In this document: positions 41,430 through 50,174 of the stretch, piece after piece | How positions within the stretch are numbered: the first letter of the stretch is position 1 | Layout: every line of letters starts with the position of its first letter | From: Pseudoxanthomonas sp. YR558 | GTDB lineage: Bacteria; Pseudomonadota; Gammaproteobacteria; Xanthomonadales; Xanthomonadaceae | Length of the DNA: 64,000 bases | Direction of reading: 5' to 3' | Assembly (NCBI RefSeq): GCF_900116385.1 | Contig: NZ_FPCI01000001.1 | Location: forward strand, 124,001-188,000 | Notes under the pieces: model-generated | Databases searched by the model: none | The model's input: only the letters and a program-made list of their open reading frames with translations | Told to the model about the DNA's origin: nothing | Translations under genes and position numbers: made by a program

Positions 41430-44400
41430 ATGCCGTTCCCCAGAACCGACCGGCTTTCCTTCGCCATCGCAGGGTGGCTCGGCTGCACGGCCATGGCGGT
41501 GTCGTCCGCAGCATGGGGGGCGTGCGATACCCTCGCGCCCACTACCGGACAGCGCGTCGTCTGCGGCACATCCGCACCCAATCCCGCCACCGGCGGTGTG
41601 GTCGCGGCGCCTGACAGCCGTGATGTGGGCGTCACAGTTCTTTCTGGGAGCGCGCTCACGCCCGCCAGCGGGCCGGGTGTGCAGATTCGCGATGCGAGCC
41701 GGGTCGACAACCAAGGCACGATCGAACTCGCCGCCGGCAATGCCCTTGATGCGGTGTTCGCACAGGGCAGTGACAACGTGGTGACGAACACCGGCCGCAT
41801 CGTGACCGCGGGTGGCACCTCAGACGGTATCCAGACCAACGGCAGCCGCAACCTGCTGTCGAACGCCGCCACCGGTACCATCACCACGACGGGTGCGAAC
41901 GCTAACGGTCTGCTGTCATTGGGCGGCAGCGCTAACACCCTGGAGAACGCCGGCACCATCACCGTCGGCGGCACGGGAGCGAACGCGATCCAGGTCAACG
42001 GTGGCAGCGACAACATCGTGGTGAATCGCGGGACCTTGAGTGCGCTCGGTAGCGCCGGTCACGGCATCAGTGTCGCGGGTACGGGTTCGCGTGTGATCAA
42101 CGAAGCGTCCGGACGCATCAGCAGCCAGTCGGGTCGCGGCGTGGTCATGATGAGCGGCGGAACGATGATCAACGACGGTCTGATCGAAGCGCTCGGCGGC
42201 GTGGGGGTCGTGTTCGCGGGAAGTGGAAACGGCACGCTAGTCAACCGCGGCACGATCCGCGGCACGGCGGGCGGCGTGGAGTTTGGCGCGGGTGCCGACC
42301 GTCTCGAGATGCTCGGCGGCGCGATTACCGGAAGCGTCATCCAGGGAGAAGGCAATGACGTGATCGTCATGGAGGCGGGGACGCTGCAGCAGGTCGACCA
42401 GGGTGGAGGAAGCGATCTGTTCGACATGCGCGGCGGCACGGTCACGGGTACGGTGCAGCAGGGCGGGGGCATCGATGATTTCGTGATGAGCGGTGGCCAG
42501 ATAGGCGCCCTGCTGCAGGGCGATGCGCTGGACACATTCAGGATGACCGGCGGGCACATCGTCGGTGCCTTCGAGGATGGCGACCGCGCGGTGATGACGG
42601 GTGGCCGCATCGGTCGCGTCAACATGAAGTTGGACGACAACGTGTTCGAGATGTCGGGCGGGATCATCGACGGCAACCTGGTGACCGGCTTCGGCAACGA
42701 CACCATCGTGCTTACCGACGGCTACATCGGCGGCAACATCAGCGTCAGTGGCGGCAACGACAGCGTGACGGTCAGTGGCGGCGTGGTGCGTGGCGAAGTC
42801 CGCGTGAGCACGGGCGACGACCGATTCGCCTGGGACGGCGGCGGCATCATCTACGGGGCGATCGACCTGGGTGAAGGCAACGACACCGCGGTGCTCCGCA
42901 GCCTGGGAAACGCGCACCTGGGCGCGATGCCATCGCTATCCGGTGGAACCGGCGTCGATGCGATCCAGTTCGACAACGTCACCACGGCCGGTGTAGCCCG
43001 CTACCAGGGCTGGGAGAACGTCGCCGCGCGCAACGACAGCCAACTGGTCTTCGATGGCGATCTGGTCCTGGGGGATGCGGGCAGCGGCACGGGCGAGTTG
43101 GATGTCGACGCCAGCAGCACATTGTTCGCGGGCGGCGGCGCGCATGCCGCACTGCGCGCCTTCACGGATGGCCAGATGGCGGGCCTGGTGAACGCAGGTC
43201 GCATCGATCTGACCAATGGCGCTTCGGGTGCGAGCGATACCTTCACCATCGTGGGCAATTACATCGGCCAGAATGCGGCGGTGTTCCTGCAGACGGTGCT
43301 CGGCGACGACACTTCCGCATCCGACCGCTTGATTCTGTCAGGTGGAACGGCGAGCGGTACGACCGGGTTGGAGATCGTCAACCTGGGCGGGCAGGGTGGG
43401 GTGACGCTGCTGGACGGCATTCTCGTCGTGCAGGCGTTGGCGGGAGCGAGTTCGACGGACACGGCCTTCGCGTTGTTCAGCCCGGTGGCCGCGGGCGCGT
43501 TCGAGTACTTCCTGTTCAAGGGCGGTATTTCCGACGGCAGCTCGGAAAACTGGTACCTGCGCTCGACGCTGGTCGCGCCGCCGACAGCACCGCCGCCCAC
43601 GCCCGCACCCGCACCGGATCCCACCCAACCCGGCAGCGACGGTCCCGCGCCGCCGCCGCCGCCGCCGGTGATACCGCCACCACCTCCCTTACCGCCCGCC
43701 CCCCCTCCGCCACCGGAAGGCGTGGATGAGCCGAATCCGGAACAACCACCACCCGCACCGCCGGCGCCACCACCTGAGCCTCCGGATGTCGCACCTCCCG
43801 CGCCGCCGCCGCCGATCCCGCACGTGCCGGACGATCCGCCCTCGATTCCCGTGCCGTCGCAGTCGGATGCGCCAACACCGCCTGCACCGCCACGCCCGAA
43901 TCCCGAGGCCGTGCCCGCGACGGGCTCCGTGATCCTGCTCTATCGCGTCGAAACGCCTACGTACGCCGTCGTGCCGCCGGTGGTCCACCAGCTCGCGATG
44001 GCATCGCTCGGCACCTTCCACGAGCGACTCGGGGGCCAGGTCTTGATGCGCAGCGAAGGCGGACTGAGCGCGGCCTGGGGCCGCGTGATCGGGCAGGATG
44101 TGGAGCAGACGTGGTCGGGCAGCGTCGACCCCACCTTCGACGGAACGTTATGGGGCGTGCAGGCGGGTGTCGACCTGCATGCACGCGAAACAGACGGTGG
44201 CCATCGCGACCATATCGGCCTGTTCCTAGGGCGCGTTCGCGCAGACGGCGACGTGCGCGGATTCGCGCTGGGTTGGCAGCATCTCGCCACCGGCACGGTG
44301 AAACTGGACGACACCCATCTCGGCCTGAGCTGGACGCGCGTCGGGCCAACTGGCGGTTATCTCGACGCGGTGCTGATGGCGAGCCGCTACGACGGCGACG

Positions 44401-44900
44401 CCACGTCCGTGCGCGGCGTGGGCGTGGACCTTGAGGGCGACGGGCTGACCGCTTCGCTCGAGGCGGGTTTGTCGTTCCGCTGGCGTAGGGATTCGCGTTG
44501 GACGCTGGAGCCGCAGTGGCAGGTGATCTGGCATCGGGCGGCGTTCGACGACCGGCACGATGCGTTCGCGCACGTGTCGATCGACACCGATGCTGCGCTC
44601 AGCAGTCGCTTCGGGCTACGGCTTGCGGGTGACTTCGTCGGCCAGCGAAGCCATTGGCAGCCCTACCTCAAGCTCAATGTGTGGCATGGCTTCGGTGGCG
44701 ATGATCGGGTGCGGCTGGATGCCGACGAGATCACGACGGCGCAGCGTTACCGCGCGCTGGAACTGGGAGGCGGCGTAGCTGCACGCCTCGGCACGCATGT
44801 CAGCCTGTACTTCGCGCTCGATCACACGCGTGATGTCGGCAGTACGAAGGGGATGAAGCGCGCGTGGGAGGGCAGCCTGGGGCTGCGTGCCGACTGGTGA
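41430..44900 (+). CDS. Autotransporter (type Va secretion) with beta-helix passenger
   Basis: About 1156 residues. Signal peptide (about 1-29, ending near AWGA). The passenger (about 30-710) is built of Gly/Asn/Thr-rich beta-helix turns; between about residues 235 and 480 it has a repeat in which each turn ends in MSGG, MLGG, MRGG, MTGG or similar, followed by xIxG and GxGxD. A proline-rich linker spans about 712-825. The C-terminal beta-barrel (about 847-1156) ends RADW, an aromatic end suited to BAM. The ribosome site AAGGAA lies 8 bases before ATG 41430. A surface adhesin-like role is the family expectation; the ligand is unknown. It has no obvious protease catalytic motif. Confidence 0.92.
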   Translation: MPFPRTDRLSFAIAGWLGCTAMAVSSAAWGACDTLAPTTGQRVVCGTSAPNPATGGVVAAPDSRDVGVTVLSGSALTPASGPGVQIRDASRVDNQGTIELAAGNALDAVFAQGSDNVVTNTGRIVTAGGTSDGIQTNGSRNLLSNAATGTITTTGANANGLLSLGGSANTLENAGTITVGGTGANAIQVNGGSDNIVVNRGTLSALGSAGHGISVAGTGSRVINEASGRISSQSGRGVVMMSGGTMINDGLIEALGGVGVVFAGSGNGTLVNRGTIRGTAGGVEFGAGADRLEMLGGAITGSVIQGEGNDVIVMEAGTLQQVDQGGGSDLFDMRGGTVTGTVQQGGGIDDFVMSGGQIGALLQGDALDTFRMTGGHIVGAFEDGDRAVMTGGRIGRVNMKLDDNVFEMSGGIIDGNLVTGFGNDTIVLTDGYIGGNISVSGGNDSVTVSGGVVRGEVRVSTGDDRFAWDGGGIIYGAIDLGEGNDTAVLRSLGNAHLGAMPSLSGGTGVDAIQFDNVTTAGVARYQGWENVAARNDSQLVFDGDLVLGDAGSGTGELDVDASSTLFAGGGAHAALRAFTDGQMAGLVNAGRIDLTNGASGASDTFTIVGNYIGQNAAVFLQTVLGDDTSASDRLILSGGTASGTTGLEIVNLGGQGGVTLLDGILVVQALAGASSTDTAFALFSPVAAGAFEYFLFKGGISDGSSENWYLRSTLVAPPTAPPPTPAPAPDPTQPGSDGPAPPPPPPVIPPPPPLPPAPPPPPEGVDEPNPEQPPPAPPAPPPEPPDVAPPAPPPPIPHVPDDPPSIPVPSQSDAPTPPAPPRPNPEAVPATGSVILLYRVETPTYAVVPPVVHQLAMASLGTFHERLGGQVLMRSEGGLSAAWGRVIGQDVEQTWSGSVDPTFDGTLWGVQAGVDLHARETDGGHRDHIGLFLGRVRADGDVRGFALGWQHLATGTVKLDDTHLGLSWTRVGPTGGYLDAVLMASRYDGDATSVRGVGVDLEGDGLTASLEAGLSFRWRRDSRWTLEPQWQVIWHRAAFDDRHDAFAHVSIDTDAALSSRFGLRLAGDFVGQRSHWQPYLKLNVWHGFGGDDRVRLDADEITTAQRYRALELGGGVAARLGTHVSLYFALDHTRDVGSTKGMKRAWEGSLGLRADW

Positions 44901-44904
44901 AGCC

Positions 44905-44927
44905 GCTGGCGGCCTCAGGCCGTCAGC
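44905..44927. terminator. Hairpin between converging autotransporter and TetR genes
   Basis: Near-perfect inverted repeat (gctggcggcct / aggccgtcagc, one G-T pair) across the 14-base gap and the end of the TetR gene. It could act on transcripts from either side, but lacks a long U-tract. Confidence 0.4.
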
Positions 44928-45505
44928 GCTTCCAGCGTTTTGAATACCTGCGGGACGGCCATCGCCGGCGTGCCGCCGTTGACCGACACGGCGCGCAGGC
45001 CATGCTGGTAGCTCTGCCAGATCATGTCGTCGGCATGCTGGATGTCCACGCCGCGGAACTCACCGGCGGCCATGCCGCGACTGAGTTCGCTGCGCACGGG
45101 TTCGCGCATGCGGCGCAGTGCGGCATTCATTTCCGCTTCGACCGTCGGCGACCAGCGCGCAGAGACGCTCCACAGGGCGGGGAAGGCGATGAAATTGGCG
45201 GCATCCTCGCGCGCCATCCAGAAATAGAAATCCAGGATGCGTTGCGCATGCGTCGATCCCTGCGGCCGTTCCACCATCGGTGCCCGCCGCGCCGTGTAAT
45301 CGCGGATCAGCAGGGTGGCGATGATGTCCGCCTTGGTTTCGAAGTGCAGGATGACGCCACGCGCGCTGAGTCCGGTCTCTTCACCCAAGTCCATCAGCGT
45401 GGTCTGGTCGAACCCCTTGGTGAAGAACAGGCGGCGTGCGGCGGCCAGGACGGCTTCCCGCGTCTCCTGGCTGGTGCGTCGCTTGTGCGTAGGGTTGGAA
45501 CTCAC
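44915..45505 (-). CDS. TetR/AcrR-family transcriptional regulator
   Basis: About 196 residues. The N-terminal helix-turn-helix is clear (RLFFTKGFDQTTLMDLGEET and RGVILHFETKADI), followed by a helical ligand/dimer domain (about 85-190). I chose GTG 45505 because GGAGG lies 6 bases before it; ATG 45511 is in frame but its start touches the GGAGG, which would leave no spacer. It converges on the autotransporter and lies next to fliR on the same strand, with 214 bases upstream. The target is unknown; the autotransporter or an unlinked gene are both possible. Confidence 0.87.
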   Translation of the reverse strand: MSSNPTHKRRTSQETREAVLAAARRLFFTKGFDQTTLMDLGEETGLSARGVILHFETKADIIATLLIRDYTARRAPMVERPQGSTHAQRILDFYFWMAREDAANFIAFPALWSVSARWSPTVEAEMNAALRRMREPVRSELSRGMAAGEFRGVDIQHADDMIWQSYQHGLRAVSVNGGTPAMAVPQVFKTLEALTA

Positions 45506-45719
45506 AGGCATCCTCCGGTTTTGCGTGGGAAGGCGCTCCGACACCGGCGTGGGCATCGGCCCATTCCGTTCGCTGGCGTATGTTGCCCCTCCCACAGTCG
45601 CATTCTGCCCGGATTCATGCATTTATTGGAACAGGTTCCGCACATCCGCCGTGAAACGCGCACGTGCATGCCGTGAATCGGGTCCGCGGACACGTTTTCA
45701 CACGGTAACAGGGATTTCG

Positions 45720-46511
45720 CTAGGCGCTGATTTGCCGCGCTGCGTCAAAAGACAGGTCGAAGACGCGCTGGACCGGTGGGCCCAGTTCGCCCGCCAGCAG
45801 GGCCAGCAGGAACAGGCCCAAGAGCAACGCCGTGGGGAGGCCGAGCTGGATCGGGTTGAGCGCGGGCGCGGCGCGTCCCAGCACGCCAAAGGCCAGGTTG
45901 ACCGCGAGCATCGCCACCATCACCGGCAGGGCGAGCCCCAAGGCCGCGCGCAGGATGTGGGTGAACAGCATGGGCGCCACTTCCAGCATCTGTTGTACGT
46001 CGGGTAGTGCGCTGCCGATTGGCAGCGAGCGATAGCTGTCGACCAACAACGACACCATCGCCAGATGGCCGTTAAGCGTGAAGAAGATCAAACCGAAGGC
46101 GAGATAGAACCACTGTCCCACCACGCCGGAATTCACGCCGCGCAGCGGATCGGACATCTGCGCGAAGGCTAGGCCCGTACCTTGCGAAATGAGTTCGCCG
46201 GCGAGCGCGCCCGCCTCGAACGCCAGGCGCAGCATAAAGCCCATGCTGGCGCCGACGGCGAGTTCGCGTGCGACGTTGAGGACAGTGGACGCGTCGAAGG
46301 CAATGCGATCCGGCGTGCCGGGCAGCAACGGCGCGAGCGCCATCGCGAGCGCCCCGGCGATGATTACGCGCACGCGCACCGACACTGCGCGCGTGCCGAT
46401 CAGCGGCGCGGCCATCAGCAGCGCGCCGGTGCGGAGCATCGTCCACAGGATGGCATTGATCATGCCGAAGGCCTGCTGGCCGTCGATCACCATCTGGGTG
46501 GCGGCATCCAT
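45720..46511 (-). CDS. fliR: Flagellar type III export protein FliR
   Basis: 263 residues with about six hydrophobic segments, the pattern of FliR/SpaR export-gate proteins: LMAAPLIGTRAVSVRVRV, LAVGASMGFMLRLAFEAGAL and the C-terminal GLPTALLLGLFLLALL. Part of the FliPQR core of the export gate. It lies 16 bases after fliQ and is the last gene of this fli segment; flhB follows only after the 12.5-kb accessory block. Confidence 0.95.
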   Translation of the reverse strand: MDAATQMVIDGQQAFGMINAILWTMLRTGALLMAAPLIGTRAVSVRVRVIIAGALAMALAPLLPGTPDRIAFDASTVLNVARELAVGASMGFMLRLAFEAGALAGELISQGTGLAFAQMSDPLRGVNSGVVGQWFYLAFGLIFFTLNGHLAMVSLLVDSYRSLPIGSALPDVQQMLEVAPMLFTHILRAALGLALPVMVAMLAVNLAFGVLGRAAPALNPIQLGLPTALLLGLFLLALLAGELGPPVQRVFDLSFDAARQISA

Positions 46512-46527
46512 CGCGTTGCGGCCGTCG

Positions 46528-46797
46528 TCAGCCGATCAGATGCGGCAAACGCTGGAACAGCGCCGTCGTGTACTCCACCAGCACGCCTAGAAGATAGCTG
46601 CCGGTGGCGAACAGGGCCGCCGTCAGCGCGATGGCCTTGGCGACGAAGGCGATGGTCGGTTCGTTGAGTTGCGTGGCCGCCTGGATCACGCCGACGACGA
46701 CGCCGACGACCAGCACGACCAACAGCAGCGGGCCACCGACCCAGAGCGCGACTTCCAGGCCGCCGCGCAGTTCGGTGAGGGCGAGTTCGGGGCTCAT
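46528..46797 (-). CDS. fliQ: Flagellar type III export protein FliQ
   Basis: 89 residues, two membrane helices (about 15-40 and 52-75), with the family segment VGVIQAATQLNEPTIAFVAK. Standard length. It assembles with FliP and FliR in the export gate. Confidence 0.96.
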   Translation of the reverse strand: MSPELALTELRGGLEVALWVGGPLLLVVLVVGVVVGVIQAATQLNEPTIAFVAKAIALTAALFATGSYLLGVLVEYTTALFQRLPHLIG

Positions 46798-46807
46798 GCC
46801 GGTCTCC

Positions 46808-47629
46808 TCAGACGCCGTTGAAGCTGGCGGCCAGCGAACCGACGATCAGCACCCAACCGTCGACCAGCACGAACAGCAGGATCTTGAACGGCGCGGACAC
46901 CAGCATCGGCGAGAGCATCATCATGCCCATCGACATCAGCACGCTGGCAACCACGAGGTCGATGATCACGAACGGGATGAAGATCAGGAAGCCGATCTCG
47001 AAGGCCGTCTTCAGTTCGCTGGTGATGAACGAGGCAACGACGATGGGGAAGGGCACGTCCGCTGGGCTCGCGTAGGCGCCGTGGCCGGCCAGACCGGCGA
47101 AGGTCATCAGGTCGGTCTCGCGGACCTGCGCCAGCATGAAGTCGCGCAGCGGTCCGGTGGTCAGCGTCCAGGCGCTGGAGAAATCGATCTGGCCGTTGAG
47201 GTAGGGCGCCATGCCCTGGGCCCAGGCTTTTTCGCCCACGGGCATCATCACCAGCATGGTGAGGAACAGCGCCAGCCCGACCAGCACCTGGTTGGAAGGC
47301 GTCTGGCCGGTACCGAGCGCCTGCCGCAGCAGGCCAAGCACGATGATGATGCGGGTGAACGCGGTCATCGCCAGCAGCGCCGACGGGATCAGCGTGATCG
47401 CCGTCATCAGCAGCAGTGTCTGCAACGGCAGGCTGACCGTGTTGTCGCCTACCTGGCCGACGTTGACCTTCGGCAGAGCGGGCAGGGTCGGCGCCGTCGG
47501 TGCAGCGGGCGCGGCCGGGGTCGCGGCGGGAGCGGCAGCAGGCGGCTGCGCGGGCGCGGCCTGGGCCAGCGCAAGGACTGGCGCGCACAGCCACAGCAGG
47601 CAGATCAGGGAAAGGACGAAACGGCGCAT
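46808..47629 (-). CDS. fliP: Flagellar type III export protein FliP
   Basis: 273 residues with a cleavable signal peptide (about 1-24), as usual for FliP, and an Ala/Pro-rich spacer (about 25-50). The conserved core has four membrane helices: [36 protein letters not shown] and, near the C-terminus, [12 protein letters not shown]. Five FliP protomers with FliQ and FliR form the export pore. It lies 10 bases before fliQ. Confidence 0.97.
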   Translation of the reverse strand: MRRFVLSLICLLWLCAPVLALAQAAPAQPPAAAPAATPAAPAAPTAPTLPALPKVNVGQVGDNTVSLPLQTLLLMTAITLIPSALLAMTAFTRIIIVLGLLRQALGTGQTPSNQVLVGLALFLTMLVMMPVGEKAWAQGMAPYLNGQIDFSSAWTLTTGPLRDFMLAQVRETDLMTFAGLAGHGAYASPADVPFPIVVASFITSELKTAFEIGFLIFIPFVIIDLVVASVLMSMGMMMLSPMLVSAPFKILLFVLVDGWVLIVGSLAASFNGV

Positions 47630-47630
47630 C

Positions 47631-48023
47631 TCAGGTCTCTTTGCGCAGGCGCTTGGCCAGCAGCTCGGCGAAGTTGGGCATCGTCGGCGCGGGCGCGACG
47701 ATCAGCGGTTCGGGCAGCGTATGCAGGGCGGTGATGCCGCCGGCACTCACGCCGATCAGCAGTTGTTCCTTGCCCACCTCGATCACCATCACGCGCTCCT
47801 TGGCGCCGACCGACAGCATCGACACCACGCGGAGCTGTTCGCTGGGACGGATGCCCAGGCCGGCACCCGGCAAACGCTTGAGCAGCCAGGCCAGGCCGAG
47901 GATCAGACCCAGCACCAAGATCAGGCCAACCAGCGCGCCGCCGATGCCGGGCGTGGAGGGCGCGTGCTGGCCGATCTTCTGGGCGGGCGCCGCGGCGGCG
48001 GCGAGAAGGGCGAAGGCGTGCAT
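47631..48023 (-). CDS. fliO: Flagellar assembly protein FliO
   Basis: 130 residues. One membrane helix (about 27-47, [20 protein letters not shown]) followed by a cytosolic domain with the FliO pattern [22 protein letters not shown]. It acts as an assembly scaffold for FliP. Placed between fliN and fliP with 8- and 1-base gaps. Confidence 0.92.
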   Translation of the reverse strand: MHAFALLAAAAAPAQKIGQHAPSTPGIGGALVGLILVLGLILGLAWLLKRLPGAGLGIRPSEQLRVVSMLSVGAKERVMVIEVGKEQLLIGVSAGGITALHTLPEPLIVAPAPTMPNFAELLAKRLRKET

Positions 48024-48031
48024 CGTCGGGC

Positions 48032-48361
48032 TCAGCGCAGGCGGCGGATGCGTTCGCTGGGGCTGACCACGTCGGTCAGGCGCACACCGAATCGGTCGTT
48101 AACCACGACGACTTCGCCATGCGCGATCAGCGTGCCGTTGACGAACACGTCCAGCGGTTCGCCGGCGCCGCGCTCCAGTTCCACCACCGAACCCTGGTTG
48201 AGCTGCAGCAGGTTGCGAATCGGCATGCGGGTGCGGCCGACTTCCAGCGACAACGTCACCGGCACGTCGAGGATGACGTCCAGGCTCATGTCGGGTTCGG
48301 CGGCGTGGGTCTCGGCCTGAGCGTCGTCGAGGGTCGCGAGGTCTTCGTTCTCGGGAATCAT
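48032..48361 (-). CDS. fliN: Flagellar motor switch protein FliN
   Basis: 109 residues. A short acidic N-terminal part is followed by the SpoA (FliN/FliM C-terminal) domain: DVPVTLSLEVGRTRMPIRN, LNQGSVVELERGAGEPLDV and GEVVVVNDRFGVRL. Component of the C ring. The ATG at 48361 overlaps the fliM stop (ATGA). Confidence 0.96.
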   Translation of the reverse strand: MIPENEDLATLDDAQAETHAAEPDMSLDVILDVPVTLSLEVGRTRMPIRNLLQLNQGSVVELERGAGEPLDVFVNGTLIAHGEVVVVNDRFGVRLTDVVSPSERIRRLR

Positions 48362-49395
48362 GGTGTGGCGTCCTGGAAAGCGAACGGGGTGAGGGCCTGG
48401 CGTGAAATCTGCGGTGCCTTGCCGCTGCCGGGCGGGTGCTTGGCGACGATCTTCACGGCGTTCTGGCCGTTGGAGATGCCGAATTCGCCGGTGAAGACCG
48501 GCACCTGCTCGACGCAGACCGGCACGGAACGGGGGAGATCGATCGGCAGGATGTCGCCGACCTTCAGCTGGGTGAGCTGGCGCAGGTTGATGCGCTTCTC
48601 GGCGAGCACGCTGGAGACGGTGACCTCCGCCTGGCGCAGCTGTTGGTGCATCGTCTCGCGGAAGCTGTCGTCGTCGTGGACGCGGTCGGACTGGATGCCG
48701 GCGTCCAGCAGTTCGCGGATCGGCTCGAGCATCGAGTACGGCAGGGTGACGTGCAGGTCGCCGCCGCCGCCGTCGAGTTCGACGTGGAAACGGCTCACGA
48801 CCACGTACTCGCGAGGACTCACGATGTTGGCGAAGTGCGGATTGACCTCGCTGGTGATGTACTCGAAATCCACCGGCATCACCGGCGCCCAGGCATCGAT
48901 CAGGTCGGTGAAGGTCTGCTTGAGCAGCAGCTGGATCACCCGCATCTCGGTCTGGGTGAACTCGCGGCCTTCGATCTTGGCCGGATAGCGGCCGTCGCCG
49001 CCGAAGAAGTTGTCCACCATGGTGAACACCAGCTTCGGTTCGAACACGATCAGGCCCACGCCGCGCAGCGGCTTGAACTTGATCAGGTTGAGGTTGGTCG
49101 GCACGTACAGCGAATGCAGGTAGTCGCCGAACTTGATGGTCTCGATGCCGCGCACCGACAGTTCCGCCGAGCGGCGCAGCAGGTTGAACAGGCCGATGCG
49201 CCACGTGCGGACGAAACGCTCGTTGATCATCTCCAGCGTCGGCAACCGGCCGCGCACGATGCGGTCCTGGCTGGCGAAATCGTAGGTGCGCGCGACCGTG
49301 GGGTCGTGCAGCGGTTCCTCGGTCTCGATCGCGCCGGAGTCGACGCCGTTGAGCAGGGCGTCGATCTCGTCTTGCGACAGCAGGTCACTGGTCAT
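48358..49395 (-). CDS. fliM: Flagellar motor switch protein FliM
   Basis: 345 residues. The N-terminal LLSQDEIDALLNG holds the EIDALL CheY-P-binding motif (residues 10-15). A middle CheC/FliX-like domain (about 50-230, with GGDGRYPAKIEGREFTQ near FliG contacts) and a SpoA domain at the end follow. It links CheY-P binding to rotor switching. It follows fliL by 15 bases. Confidence 0.97.
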   Translation of the reverse strand: MTSDLLSQDEIDALLNGVDSGAIETEEPLHDPTVARTYDFASQDRIVRGRLPTLEMINERFVRTWRIGLFNLLRRSAELSVRGIETIKFGDYLHSLYVPTNLNLIKFKPLRGVGLIVFEPKLVFTMVDNFFGGDGRYPAKIEGREFTQTEMRVIQLLLKQTFTDLIDAWAPVMPVDFEYITSEVNPHFANIVSPREYVVVSRFHVELDGGGGDLHVTLPYSMLEPIRELLDAGIQSDRVHDDDSFRETMHQQLRQAEVTVSSVLAEKRINLRQLTQLKVGDILPIDLPRSVPVCVEQVPVFTGEFGISNGQNAVKIVAKHPPGSGKAPQISRQALTPFAFQDATP

Positions 49396-49410
49396 GGCGG
49401 CGGGTTCCGG

Positions 49411-49938
49411 TCACTGCATCACGAAGCTGGTGAACAACAGCGATTCGGCGGAGGGCTTGCCGGTCTCGGCGACCAGCAGCGCCTTCACCTCACCGAGTGC
49501 GGCGTTCTGCAGGCGTTCCTTGCCCTCGCGCGACATCAGCCCGGCGGCGTCCTGCTGGGCGAACAGCATCAGCAGGCGCGCGCGGATGGCGGGGGCGTGC
49601 AGCTCGATGGCCTTCAGCGACTCGGGGTCGCGCGTCATCAGCTGGACTTCGACCTGCAGGTAGCGCGCGCCGCCGCTCTCGCCGACAAGGTTGACCACGA
49701 ACGGCGGTTCCAGCGCGAAGTACTGCGCGGGCGCGGGCACGGTGCCGGGGCTGGCGGCCTTCGGGCCTTCCGGCTTCTCTTCCTTCGCACCGTGGCTGGT
49801 GAAGTACCAGGCACCGCCGCCGGCCGCACCGGCCGCAATGAGCGCGACCAGGCCGATGGTCAGCAACGACTTGCCGCCCTTCGGCTTGTCGGCCTTGTCG
49901 GTCTTGGATTTGCTGGCGTTCTTGTCTGCGGCTGCCAC
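49411..49938 (-). CDS. fliL: Flagellar basal body-associated protein FliL
   Basis: 175 residues: basic/Lys-rich cytoplasmic start, one membrane helix (about 24-44, LLTIGLVALIAAGAAGGGAW) and a periplasmic stomatin-like domain (YFALEPPFVVNLV, ending LLFTSFVMQ). It surrounds and stabilises the stator. First gene of fliLMNOPQR and preceded by a sigma54 promoter. Confidence 0.94.
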   Translation of the reverse strand: MAAADKNASKSKTDKADKPKGGKSLLTIGLVALIAAGAAGGGAWYFTSHGAKEEKPEGPKAASPGTVPAPAQYFALEPPFVVNLVGESGGARYLQVEVQLMTRDPESLKAIELHAPAIRARLLMLFAQQDAAGLMSREGKERLQNAALGEVKALLVAETGKPSAESLLFTSFVMQ

Positions 49939-49973
49939 GGCGGTGGATCTCCTGAGGGGTCAGCCCAGGTGAT

Positions 49974-49987
49974 GCAAGCGGCGTGCC
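49974..49987 (-). promoter_or_regulatory. fliL: Sigma54 (RpoN) promoter of fliLMNOPQR
   Basis: On the minus strand GGCACGCCGCTTGC, a full match to the GGCACG-N4-TTGC core, 36 bases before the fliL ATG. Confidence 0.8.
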
Positions 49988-50032
49988 GTGGCGTGGAGGC
50001 GGGTCCGACGGGGTTTTGACGGGACGGCTTTC

Positions 50033-50160
50033 TGTAGGAGCGACGTCAGTCGCGACCGCTGAAATCCGGCGCACGCATCCTTTGACGGTCAAGCGCCCCT
50101 TGCTTGAACGGTCGTCCCGGGTCGGTACGGCGTGCGGTCGCGACTGACGTCGCTCCTACA
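50033..50160. repeat. REPIN: inverted pair of GTAG-type REP elements between fliK and fliL
   Basis: Two perfect 25-base inverted arms (50033-50057 and 50136-50160; core tgtaggagcgacgtcagtcg) with 78 bases between. The GTAG head and palindromic core fit the GTAG-type REP families of Stenotrophomonas/Xanthomonas relatives. It lies 14 bases past the fliK stop and could fold into a long hairpin at the end of the fliE-K message. Confidence 0.9.
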
Positions 50161-50174
50161 TACGCGCGAGATCA

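Noticed and set aside
45623..45719. Terminator after fliR
   Set aside because: Only a 10-base palindrome (gtccgcggac) without U-tract; too weak to call.
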